Shown: in pieces, positions 8,998 through 18,022 of the stretch
How the letters are laid out: every line of letters begins with the position of its first letter
How positions within the stretch are numbered: position 1 is the first letter of the stretch
Notes under the pieces: model-generated
Told to the model about the DNA's origin: nothing
What the model saw: only the letters and a program-made list of their open reading frames with translations
Databases searched by the model: none
Position numbers and translations under genes: made by a program
Source of the DNA: Gnetum montanum
Lineage: Eukaryota; Streptophyta; Gnetopsida; Gnetales; Gnetaceae
Assembly (NCBI GenBank): GCA_015680685.1
Contig: MNCI01015696.1
Span: forward strand, 264,337-286,757
DNA: 22,421 nucleotides
Direction: 5' to 3'

Positions 8998-10871
8998 TTG
9001 AGAGTATATAATGATTAAGCTTGTATTTTTCACTCAGAGGTCTATCAAGCGATAAACATGGATTAGTTGTGGTGAAGATTCCTTCATGTCATGTTATATT
9101 TTCTTTAATTTTCACTATTTTATTTATGTGTTTTAATGAAGTTGTGTTTAGTTAAAATTTTTACATTTTTGATCTTAATGATTAATCATTCATGATTCTT
9201 TCTTTTCTTTAAGTGTGTATATGTATGTATGGGAATACCAAATAATGTGCTTTATGAATGCTCATCTAATAAGGCAATGGTGGAGGGATGAGTTATGGAT
9301 GCAATGATGATGCAAGAGTGCTAAATAGGTCCAAAGTAGAACCTTGATCAATGGAATGTTCACACACTAGAATTTATCAACCTATTTTTTCTTCTATCCA
9401 TATTTGATAAAATAGACTCAAATTTAGCAATATTAGAACCATGGGAAGATGATGGATCCATATCTTAAGATATGATATCCAAAATACTAGAAGAGTGCTT
9501 AGTCATTGGCAAGAAAAATATGTTACATTAAGGATCCTTATGACCATTGGATGGGTTTGATTAGTGTGATTACACTAACATACACATGCTTACCATTCTT
9601 GACCATCCTAGTTAGAATAGGTTTGTGATTCTTATGGACCTATGTGTGTCATGCAATGAAGGATGATTTCTCATGTTTTTGCAAGTTTAACACTCTAAGA
9701 ATTTCCAAATTTTCACTCATGATTCAAAAACCCTCTTTCATTAAAGAAAAGGATGAAAAATGAATAAAACTATAAATAAAAATAAAGAAATAAAATAAAA
9801 TAAAAAGGAAGATAAAGAAGAGAAAAGAGAAAATGAAAATAATAACAATGATGAGAAGGTGAGATAATGGGAAAAGCAATATGATATAAAGGTTATCGAT
9901 TTACACAAATTAGTACTCTTATCATACTAAACTAATATTATAATTACTCAAGTAAGATCAAAATAAGAGGTTGAACCAATATCCATGCAAAGACTTTCCC
10001 ATGTTTAACCTACTTCCTAGATCAATTAACTTTAAATGTAATAGTTCAAGACAATCTCTTAATCATTCCTACTGATGACCATGAAGGTCTAAAAGTCTTT
10101 CTCTTAGTAAATGTTGGTAACATCAAATGTTGCTTCCATCCAAATCATGAATCCAGTTATTTCTAGAGGTTAAGATCATAACCCTTGATTCAAACCATGA
10201 CTAGATATTATTATGAGAATTCCAATTTCTTGATCATGTCATTTTAATCACCATTGGCATTGAAATCAATTAGTGTAGCTAGAGGAATTAATGAGAGGTT
10301 TCTAGTAAAGAAAAATTTAGGGAACCTACTATACATACATCTACAAATGGAAGCAAACCAAACTATAATCTTAAATTTTTGATGATATGCAATATGTTAC
10401 CTTAGTTTGGTTTTATTAATGGTTTAAATGTGGAATAATCAAGGCTAGATGGTATCATTAGTAGTAGGAGTGATATTGCACTTAGAAGATCAACTTGAAG
10501 ATATATCACCGCTATGTGAATGAGTAGTGGTGAACGAATGTGGTAGTGGATCTCTTGGAGGATGTAGAACATGGTCACATGCTCTCATAGGCTAATTGAA
10601 TAGTTGGTTGGAAATCCAATGATGTTGCACTCTCACGTTCTTTCTCTTGTCCATCTTTCAATCTCCATCACTCTTTCCTTCCATTCTATGCATTGTTGTA
10701 TTTAGAAGAAAGTTAATCAAATGATACAAAAGATGAGATTTGACCATTCAATGGGACAAATTTGTATTTGATGCTAACATTTCACTAGTTATTGGGAACC
10801 CATAAGTATTCCATCAATAGGTTTTACAAGAATATGAAAGGTAGGTTCCTACTATGGGGAGAACCCACTTG
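8998..10871. other. Non-coding stretch, probable gypsy-1 3' region or older repeat
   Basis: I see no domain here on either strand. Short open pieces exist on the + strand (for example 9337-9470), but no wording I recognise. The area contains the purine-rich tract at 9743-9859 and, near 10852-10862, tatggggagaa, which could be a polypurine tract just before the LTR-A copy. If so, the stretch would be the 3' untranslated part of gypsy-1. That is inference. Confidence 0.4.
9743..9859 (+). repeat. A-rich purine tract (low complexity)
   Basis: About 117 bases made almost wholly of A and G with scattered T and C, including aaataaa/aaataaaat-like near-repeats. It could be an expanded polypurine region of a retroelement, or a simple-sequence tract. 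Confidence 0.6.
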
Positions 10872-10919
10872 TGAATCATTGATGGCTTGGTATTATGACT
10901 AAGTGAACATGTATTAGTA

Positions 10920-10939
10920 CCCCTGTGTTAACACAGGGG
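10920..10939. repeat. Perfect 20-bp palindrome in LTR-A
   Basis: Ten bases cccctgtgtt are followed at once by their exact reverse complement. The matching place in the right copy (about 21674-21692) keeps only a degenerate version. Confidence 0.85.
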
Positions 10940-11360
10940 GTGCACTGATGTAGGGTAATCATCACACCTTCCAACACCATACATTATACTTTGATTCTAG
11001 GTGCAAGCTAGATCCTAAAGAAACATGCTAAAGAGGATTCTAGAACATTTGAATGAATCCATAATTGATCTAAAAATATTTCAATTGGGCATGAAACATT
11101 AAAGTGTGACCTAGATGACAAAATGCATCTCAAAAGACCAAGAACCTCTGTCAAACATGCTAGACTATAAACATAGGGTACATGAAATAATTCCTAAATT
11201 AAGGACTTATAATCAACTTGCAAAATGCCACTTAATGAATACCATTTTTCCACAATCAAGTTAAACTAGTCTCATAGCTTTAAAACTAAAACATAAAAAT
11301 GGAACTAGATGTATGACCTGATTGATGAATCATTCAACTGACTATGTTAATGAGCATGCA

Positions 11361-11417
11361 TTGACATAGCTCAATCGACATAGTCCCATTGATGCATGGT
11401 TTGATACATCGACATAG
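11361..11417 (+). repeat. Three copies of a YGACATAG motif upstream of the LTR-A TATA box
   Basis: ttgacatag at 11361, tcgacatag at 11375 and tcgacatag at 11409. The right LTR-A copy has an equivalent cluster of TTGACG/TCAACG/TCGACG motifs at the same place, 22113-22210, so the repeats are an old part of the U3 region and could bind a transcription factor. Confidence 0.6.
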
Positions 11418-11431
11418 TGTCATGTCAAGCC

Positions 11432-11437
11432 TATATA
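11432..11437 (+). promoter_or_regulatory. LTR-A TATA box (left copy)
   Basis: tatata lies just after the motif cluster and aligns with tataaata at 22226-22233 in the right copy. Position before a shared gtgcat/atgcat block supports a promoter role. Confidence 0.5.
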
Positions 11438-11584
11438 GATGTGCATACCAATCACATTTATAACACATTAAGTCAATAGCATAGCTAAGGTCTTGTAATT
11501 TTTTGAGTGCTTGTAGTAGGACTTTAAGGATTGTACAGATCCTTATTCGAGCATCATTGTACCTGGATACTTTGATGTTAAGGT

Positions 11585-11590
11585 AATAAA
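11585..11590 (+). promoter_or_regulatory. LTR-A polyadenylation-type signal (left copy)
   Basis: aataaa, aligned with the same hexamer at 22405-22410 in the other copy and about 150 bases downstream of the TATA box. This suggests the R region lies between. Confidence 0.45.
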
Positions 11591-11763
11591 GATGAAATTC
11601 TTGGAACTCTTTGCAGCACTTAGAATAGATTAATGTTTATTTTCATGTTCTTTATTATTCATGCAATTTACATTCATGTATTTAGTAAATTAATGAAGTT
11701 AATAACAAACACATAAGTACTATCACTTCAAACATATCATTTAAGAGTTGGTGATCCCAACAG

Positions 11764-11781
11764 TGGCTATTTAGTATGCCC
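11764..11781 (+). other. Possible primer-binding site after LTR-A
   Basis: Begins with TGG one base after the ca that ends the LTR, as primer-binding sites do. The rest (ctatttagtatgccc) does not match a tRNA 3' end I can name, so the assignment rests on position. If real, LTR-A at 10872-11762 is a 5' LTR. Confidence 0.3.
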
Positions 11782-12454
11782 AGTTATAGACACTTGGCAA
11801 CCTAGTAGCATTAAGATGAGTTCAAGATGTGAATGGAAAGTGGGCCCAGATGCTTATGTTAGGCTAGTTAGAGTAAGAATCAGTAGATAGTTAAATAGTT
11901 CATTTTCCATTAATTATATTTATTTCATACTTAGATTAAATAAATAATATATAAAACATGAAAAATACCATGTTCCTTGGCTTACACTTAACCATACAAA
12001 TGAGCTTACACAAGTAAAGCCAAGAAGACAATGATCATAACTCTCACAACACTATCTTTGTCTATTGGTACACTTAGGGGATAAGTCCATGGAATTTAAC
12101 CAGATTGTTAGTGAATTCTTGTGATTCATATGGTTGAGTGGAGGGACTACTTTCTAATAATCACTAATCAATATGGAGGAATGAAACTATATAGATATAT
12201 AGATCATGAATATAACATAATACAAGCCACCTCGTCAAGAAGTACTAGGGGGTGGTGGTTGAGAGAGAAAGTTTCCTAGCATGCTTGCATGGTATGAAAA
12301 GAATTCTGAAGAGCAAGGTATAAATATCTAAAATTTAAGTTGTGCTTCAAGGTCTATCACCCTTGCTCAAAGTTATTGATTCTATTCATACATTAGTCCT
12401 TGATCTCACAAGAGTGGTTGTAGTTATTCTTCAGCATAAACTTGGAACTACTCG
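11782..12454. other. Stretch between LTR-A and gypsy-2, no gene seen
   Basis: No coding trace recognised on either strand. It would be the 5' untranslated interior of an LTR-A element, cut by the gypsy-2 insertion at 12455. It contains AT-rich runs around 11930-11955 and 12190-12205 and a g-rich patch at 12247-12270. Confidence 0.4.
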
Positions 12455-13480
12455 TGACTCCTCTTTCCCTACAAGAGCTTACACTAGGCTACATATAACT
12501 TAATCCCTATTTGATTGGTGTAGTAACACCTCTTATGATCTCCTTGTTTTTTCCTACATTTTTGCTTTTGGAGGTTTTGAGTTTCATGGAAACATCTTGG
12601 AGATCATGGAGTCATTTTTTAAAGATCTGAGCTCTTAGGAGAGACACCTTGGATGCTAGGATATGTCTTGGAAATTTTTTGTAAACATCTTGGATGAGAC
12701 ATCTCATCGGAAATAATATGTCTCAGATCAATGTAAGATGTCTCACAACTTGCTAATATTTCTCAACTACAATAGGAGATGTCTCAGCTAGGAATGATAT
12801 GTCTTTACAAAATTATCAATTTTATAGCAAGACATGTTAGAAAGACCAAAGAAAACCCAAATATAAAGAAATAATTCTAAATTATCATTCCAAGTTTGAA
12901 AACAAGTGAGACAAGGTAGAAAAAGATGGAAAAAATGAAGGATCATTAAGTTATTCTTGAGGAAGGTTTTCTACAATTTTTTTCTGCTTGGTTAATAAAT
13001 ATGAATTATGTTTCATGCTTCTACCACCATGAGAGATCATGAGATATCATGGAGAGATGTCTTAGTGAGAGATCTTAAGTTGATGAGAGTTTAGCAAGAG
13101 TGTGATAGAGCACATTAAGTGAGTACATGTATGGTCATATCTCCAAGGTCAATTTGTAGTGTATTAGCCTATGTGTTCTTATCTCTTGTGTAATTATGAG
13201 TTGAGATCTTAGTCCCAAGTTATGGGAGAGATTCTCTCTTAGTTTTTTCTTGCATTAAGAACAAACATTATGTTGTTGTAGAGCCTCATGATTTGTTGCA
13301 TTATTCAAGTGTTTTAATAGGTTTTGAATGTTTTGAGGATTTTGAAACCCTATTGTAATCTTCTCCTTCAAATAATTGAAGATAGCTAGTTTTCTTATTT
13401 TACAGCATATTGTTGTGTTTTCATAATATCTGGATTTAGTGTTTGATGGATTATTTTAATATTGGAATGAACCTACTCTA
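12455..13480 (+). repeat. gypsy-2 5' LTR
   Basis: Starts tgactcc and ends cctactcta (the 3' copy ends cctactcca). It aligns with 18023-19039 throughout, for example 12915-12970 against 18473-18530 and 13025-13080 against 18570-18625. It holds five exact TGTCTC/GAGACA hexamers between 12641 and 12785. The TATA sequence present in the 3' LTR (18241-18248) is not preserved at the matching place here. The ends differ by a transition from the expected TG...CA. Confidence 0.9.
12641..12785 (+). promoter_or_regulatory. Cluster of TGTCTC / GAGACA hexamers in gypsy-2 5' LTR
   Basis: Exact hexamers at 12641 and 12696 (GAGACA) and at 12719, 12739 and 12780 (TGTCTC), plus near matches. TGTCTC is the auxin-response-factor binding element (established). 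Whether these bind such factors is inference; they may also be remnants of an internal tandem repeat with core gaGATGTCTc. Confidence 0.5.
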
Positions 13481-13489
13481 GCTAATTAT

Positions 13490-13507
13490 TAGTATCAATG
13501 GATGGTG
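13490..13507 (+). other. gypsy-2 primer-binding-site candidate
   Basis: tagtatca followed by atggatgg, nine bases after the 5' LTR. Seven of the first eight bases match the Met-tRNA type site TGGTATCA. Spacing is plausible; the second half is degraded. Confidence 0.5.
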
Positions 13508-13552
13508 TTGATTATTTCCTAAGCCTATTTTGGAGGATTTTATCAAACTCAA

Positions 13553-14580
13553 ATGGTACCTAAGAAGAAACATGTGCAAGTCCTAAACAAAAACATGGAG
13601 AACATGAAGTCTTCCTTCCAACTGATGGTTACTCATTTGGATGAAATTAATGTAAAGATAGCTATAAATGTTGGTTCCAACCATATTCAAACATGTGAAA
13701 ATGATTAGCATTCACATTCAAATAAAGAAGGTTCACAGTCTAGTGGAGACAAAGTGGATGATGAGGAAGGACAATCCAACTATGGGAGTATATGAACCCA
13801 TCAATCAAGGATACCAATGGAAGTGAATCCAATGACTCATTCTAATTTTGAGGAATCCAATAGTGGTAACAAGTACTTTGAGTTGGAAGAGATACCAAAT
13901 AAATTAAGGGTATCTATTGTTGAATCCTAATTAGAAGAAATGACTTCTACTTAGTATTTAAAGAAGTCCTAAGATTATGAAAGAAAAAATGGTCAATCTA
14001 TTAGAGATTGAAATATGATAAAATATAGGTTGAAAAGAAATTTTGAATAGTCTCATCAGAGGTAAAAGACCATTATGAAGTTCAAATTCCTAAGGCAAGA
14101 TAAAAAGGATGTTAAAAGATTTTATATGAAATTATATAATCTATTCCATCAAGATAAAGTAAACTAGGAGAAGTTTGAACAGGCTTCAATCATTTTAGGA
14201 GATCTCAAAATGACGTATCAATAGAAGTTATCATTCTATAAGCCAAAAAATCTTAATGAGCCTTATGATTTGGCACTCAAGGTAGAAAAGAAACTAAGCA
14301 CATTTAGAAACAAGAGTAAACACACTTCAACAAAAGGACAAGGGATCCAAATTTGAGAAGGGATGCAAATCAAATTTAAAGATATAGATGGAAGCCATGA
14401 CAAGAATACAAAGAAGGATGATGAGAAGGGAAAAGTTAATAAGAACTAAGGCAAGGGAGATATGGGTCAAGGTAGAAACTCATCCAAGATTCAATGCTTC
14501 AAGTGTGAAGAATGGAAACACAAAGAATGAGAATGTCTACTTTACAAGGTAGCCAAGGGCAAAGATGTGAAAAGCATAAA
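13553..14580 (+). pseudogene. gypsy-2 gag trace with CCHC zinc knuckle
   Basis: Gag forms the particle and binds element RNA. A single frame from ATG at 13553 runs to the knuckle without any frameshift, interrupted only by stop codons. Early residues MVPKKKHVQVLNKNMENM are lysine-rich and helical. The middle has KFLRQDKKDVKRFYMKLYNL and LNEPYDLALKVEKKL, like the retrotransposon gag domain with its Y-x-x-x-F/L-Y-x-L pattern. A charged linker follows. The knuckle at 14495-14536 reads CFKCEEWKHKE-stop-EC, an exact C-x2-C-x4-H-x4-C with a TGA inside. At least ten stops, mostly TAG or TGA where Q, R or W would be unsurprising. Confidence 0.88.
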
Positions 14581-14689
14581 GGTGGAGGAGACATTGAGCC
14601 AAGATCTCTAGAGAGGTAATTATAATGCTTCCAAGATTAAGGAATTTTTTGAATTAAACTCTTTTACATTCAAAGGGTATGTGAGTAGA

Positions 14690-14905
14690 GGAGATCATCT
14701 TGCTAGAAAATTGTTATTTTGGATTGGGACTAGATGTTTACTTTGTGGTGAATGGATTCATGTTTTGATTGATGGTGAAGCCTAGGAAAATATTATTTCT
14801 TCTAAGATAGTTGCTAGATTAGGTTTTTTAACTAATCTTAATCCTAAACCCTACAAAGTACATTGGTTTTCTAGAGATTACTCTCAATAATTAAGAGAAC
14901 AATGT
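14690..14905 (+). pseudogene. gypsy-2 aspartic protease trace
   Basis: Continues in the gag frame. It shows WIGTRCLLCGEWIHVLIDGEA, a stop, ENIISSKIVARLGF and PKPYKVHWF. Retroviral-type proteases carry a hydrophobic pair plus D-S/T/G-G-A here; this copy has I-D-G-E-A at 14768-14782, so the catalytic aspartate remains but the G-A context is altered, with TAG right after. The frame changes near 14882-14910; the next coding block (KFNIGGFYDVVKCDV, from 14911) is two bases out of register. Confidence 0.82.
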
Positions 14906-15090
14906 ATTTGAAATTTAACATTGGAGGTTTTTATGATGTTGTGAAATGTGATGTACTCTCAATTAATTATCTTGATGTAATTCTTGGTATACCTTGAAAT
15001 TTTAATGAAGGTTCTTAGTTTAATGGAGCAAGAAATATATGGTATGTAGGTAGATTTGATGGAATCCATGGGTTAATTTCCATGATATTT

Positions 15091-15124
15091 GAATAAGTGA
15101 GGCAATAGAATAAGTGAGGCAATA
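15091..15124 (+). repeat. Exact 17-bp tandem duplication in gypsy-2 pol
   Basis: gaataagtgaggcaata occurs twice in succession (15091-15107, 15108-15124). It is not a multiple of three, yet coding blocks before (15058) and after (15277) share a register, so another indel nearby compensates. Confidence 0.95.
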
Positions 15125-15269
15125 AACCTTACTTAATGCATTCTTAATCCTTTTAGAGAGAGAGAGAAAGAATATATTTAAAAAAATGATGAAACAAGGT
15201 TTGTATTTTTTGTTGTATCAATAGTTGCTTCTAAATGTGATGATGTCAAGGTTGAACTTTTGACAGGTA

Positions 15270-16255
15270 TGCTAGGCTTGAAGGAGAACTTTCCAAGGTG
15301 TTCAAGGGGGAATTGGATGGATTGGCATCAATAAGAAATGTACAACATTAGATTGATTTCATCCATAATGCTATCATTCTAAATAATAGAGCTTATTGAA
15401 TGGCACTAAATTAGAAGACTAAATTGTAAAGGAAAGTAGAGGAGTTACTTGCAAATGGCTACATGAGAAAATTCATTTCACCTTGTGCAGTTTCAATAGT
15501 CTTAGTGCCAAAGAAGGGAAATGATGAATGAAGGATATGCATTGATTATAGGGTAGTGAACAAGATAACAATGAAGTATAGGTTTTCTATTCTAAGGATG
15601 GATGATTTCCTTAATATCCTTACCAATGAAAATATTTTTAGAAAAATTGATTTGAAGAGTGATTACCATCAAGTTAGAATTAGCCCTAGTGATGAATGAA
15701 AGATAGCTTTCAAGACACTAGATGGATTATTTGAGTGCTTGGTGATACCATTTAGGATCAATAATAAAACTACTATATTCATGAGGTTGATGCATGATGT
15801 ATTAAAGAACTTGATTGTTAAGTAATGTATTATCTTTTTTGACAATATTTTAATGTATAGCTATAATGAGGAAGAGCACTTGGATCACTTGTGAATGGTA
15901 TGTACTAAGTTAGTGGAGGCACAATTGGTGATCAATGTGAAGAAAACTTATTTCTTCAAGATGAAAATCACATATTTGGAACATGTGGTTTTTAAAACAA
16001 AATTTAGATGGAAGCTGCCAAGGTGAAGACAATTAGAGATTGGGCAGCTCCTAAGAGTGCTGGAAAGGTTAGATCATTTCTTTGTTTAGAAGGTTTATAT
16101 ATATGGTACATAAAATATTTTAGTAGTATTTTATGATCTATGTTTTCTTTTTTGAAGAAAAATAGAGATTTTAGGTGGAATAATAAAACCCTATGGATCT
16201 TTGAATTTTTGAAAGCAAAGATTGCCAATGAACCTATGCTTACAATTTGATATTT
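15270..16255 (+). pseudogene. gypsy-2 reverse transcriptase trace
   Basis: Blocks in order: LEGELSKVFKGELDGLAS (15277 on), LLANGYMRKFISPCAVSIVLVPKK (about 15445-15520), RICIDYRVVNKITMKYRFSI (about 15535-15595), FRKIDLKSDYHQVRI (about 15640-15680) and KIAFKTLDGLFECLVIPF (about 15702-15755). The active site at 15832-15849 reads I-F-F-D-N-I. The usual V-Y-L/F-D-D is therefore missing its second aspartate (D to N). VNVKKTYFFKMKITYLEH and MEAAKVKTIRDWAAPKS follow, the thumb/connection wording of gypsy RTs; the frame shifts near 15990-16005. Tryptophan-type positions have become TGA. Confidence 0.92.
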
Positions 16256-16259
16256 TGAG

Positions 16260-16640
16260 AAGCTTTTTTAGGTGGAGGTGGATGCAAGTGGACTTGCCAT
16301 TGGTGGGGTACATTTACAAGAAGGTAGGCCTATTGCTTTCTTTTCTTAAAATTTGAATTAGTCATAGAAAAATTACATCGTATATGAGAAGGATTTATAC
16401 TCTATTGTCCAAGAAATCAAGCATTAGAGGCATTACTTGTTGTCCAAGGAGTTTACTTTGATTATGAATCACAAATCACTATAATTTCAAAACTCTCAAA
16501 AGAAGTTGAATGCAAAGCATATGAAGTGGATTGCATAGTTTCAAGATTTTAATTTTGTGCTAAAATACAAAAGTAGAAAAGGAAATGTGGTGGCTAATGC
16601 ATTATCTAGGGTGCATGTGCTAAATTTTAGCATACCTCAT
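16260..16640 (+). pseudogene. gypsy-2 RNase H trace
   Basis: EVDASGLAIGGVHLQEGRPIAFFS from about 16275 keeps the first catalytic region (D-A-S). Then NYIVYEKDLYSIVQEIKH has the catalytic E within Y-x-x-x-E-K-E/D-L. Next comes FTLIMNHKSL where T-D-H-x-x-L is usual (D to N), followed by KWIA, FNFVLKYKSRKGNVVANALSR near 16550-16610 with N in place of the aspartate of A-D-A-L-S-R. Same register from 16008 to this end. Several TAG/TGA stops. Confidence 0.9.
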
Positions 16641-16799
16641 GTGGAAGATATGGGTGAGTTTACTAATTTGTATGAGCATGATGTTTATTTTGGGTAGGTT
16701 TGTAGGAGTCTTACAGAGCCATTGTTGAGTAGGATAGACCAATTAAGGGAAAGTTATGTACTCCTAATTATGATTTTAGGAAAAATATTTTATTTGGAA

Positions 16800-17480
16800 A
16801 GCACTGTACTGCATGGTAGGTCACATGAGTAGTGATAAAATATTGAAATTGATGGGTAAGTACTATTTCTAGTTTGGTATGGTAATTGAAGTTTCAAATT
16901 TTATGGAGTGTTTAACTTGTTAGAAATTTAAAGGAAATAATGGATTGGATAGATATTACATGCCTTTGTCAATTCCCAAGGGTTCATGGAAAAGTGTAAC
17001 AATGGATTTTGTGAGTGGTGTTCCAAAAAATAAAAGTGAGAATAATGTAATTAATGTTGTTGTGAATAGGTTCTCTAAGATGACACACTTCATTCCATTC
17101 AAGAAGGTGAATGATGCTTCTCATGTTGCAAATTTATTTTTCTAGCATGTTATGAAGTTTCATGGAATTCCTTTGAATATTGTTGGTGATAGAAACTTCA
17201 AATTCACTAATCACTTTTGGAGGTTTCTTTAAAAACTTTTAGGGACAAAATTGAATTTTTCTAATGCATATCATACATAATTTGATGACCAAATGAAGGT
17301 GGTGAATAAATCCTTGTTGAACATATTGAGATGTTTGTGTGATGGACAATGAAAATGGTGGGAAAACTTGTTGTACCATGGTAAGTCTTCACACAATAAT
17401 GCTTTTTATGTTGCTATTGAAAAAATTCCATTTGAGGTAAATTATTATTTTTATCCTAAGATGATAGACACCTTGAAGAG
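16800..17480 (+). pseudogene. gypsy-2 integrase trace, zinc finger and core
   Basis: The zinc-finger remnant is at about 16820-16925: HMSSDKILKLM-like wording ending MECLTC. The core begins GSWKSVTMDFVSGVPKNK with the first catalytic D at 17005-17007. It continues through NVVVNRFSKMTHFIPFKKVND, HGIPLNIVGDRNFKFTNHFW with the second D at 17188-17190, then LGTKLNFSNAYH and DDQMKVVNKSL. The glutamate of the triad is lysine (17296-17298). Two stretches (16945-17145 and 17368-17661) remain open in one register. Strong family match, non-functional. Confidence 0.93.
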
Positions 17481-17937
17481 CTTTGATGGTGAAGCTCAAC
17501 TTAGTACTAATTTTATGCAAGAGATGAAGGATCTTCATGCACAAGTGAAAGCAAATCTTGAGAAGATGGCTAAAGAGAGAGTTCTTAAGAGGAATATAGG
17601 TAAATGGAAGGCAAATTTTGTTGTTGGTGACTTGGTTTGGATGCACTTGAAGAAGAAGTAATTAAGAGATGTTAATTTCTTCAAGTTAAACCCCAAGAAG
17701 ATGAGACCTTTCAAAATTACTGTTAAGACTTATGATAATGCTTTTAAAATTGATTTACCAAATGATGTTGGTATGTCTTTCATATTCAATGTTTTAGATC
17801 TTGTGCACTATCATGGACTAGTTGATGAGATACCATACATTGAAGAGTTAAAGGGAGATATTGATCATTCGAAGCCTCTATGGAGAGGAAGACAATCATA
17901 TTCAAGAGGAGGAAAGCTTCTAGTACTCAGGAAGTGA
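17481..17937 (+). pseudogene. gypsy-2 integrase C-terminal region
   Basis: Same register as the core. A helical, charged segment (MQEMKDLHAQVKANLEKMAKE) is followed by KANFVVGDLVWMHLKKK near 17611-17660, the G-D-x-V-x-x-x-L-K/R box of gypsy integrases. After a stop come MRPFKITVKTYDNAFKIDLP and FNVLDLVHYHG, the usual small beta-domain end. No chromodomain wording follows before the frame closes at 17937. About 75 bases separate the stop from the polypurine tract. Confidence 0.9.
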
Positions 17938-18012
17938 AGAGGCATGAGTAGTTGAATCATTAGGCGGATTAGTCTCAATGATGTTGTATGGATCCATGGG
18001 ACTAAACTTCAT

Positions 18013-18022
18013 GAGAGGGGGA
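18013..18022 (+). other. gypsy-2 polypurine tract
   Basis: gagaggggga immediately before the 3' LTR start; it primes plus-strand synthesis in such elements. Clean and correctly placed. Confidence 0.85.

Larger units (their letters stand above)
10872..11762 (+). repeat. LTR-like copy 'LTR-A' (left)
   Basis: Its right two-fifths aligns clearly with 22080-22421: ttgatgaa, a cluster of TTGAC/TCGAC motifs, a TATA box, a CTTGTAG...GTAGGA stretch, CTTATTCGAG / CTTTATTCGAG, and an AATAAAGAT. Its beginning (10890-10955) aligns with 21650-21710. The central 350 bases do not align by eye. The end is placed at ca, 11761-11762, just before tggctattt, a possible primer-binding site. Orientation is + from the TATA box and polyadenylation signal order. 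The start is uncertain by tens of bases. It may be a 5' LTR paired with the right-hand copy, or the 3' LTR of gypsy-1. Confidence 0.6.

Noticed and set aside
16004-16228. 74-residue open frame on the - strand
   Set aside because: Opposite the gypsy-2 RT connection region (AAKVKTIRDWAAPKS); a shadow.
17389-17646. 85-residue open frame on the - strand
   Set aside because: Opposite the open gypsy-2 integrase segment in the + strand; a shadow.
13553-17937. Intact polyprotein using stop-codon readthrough
   Set aside because: Too many stops, three or more net frame changes and loss of RT and integrase catalytic residues; decay is the simpler reading.
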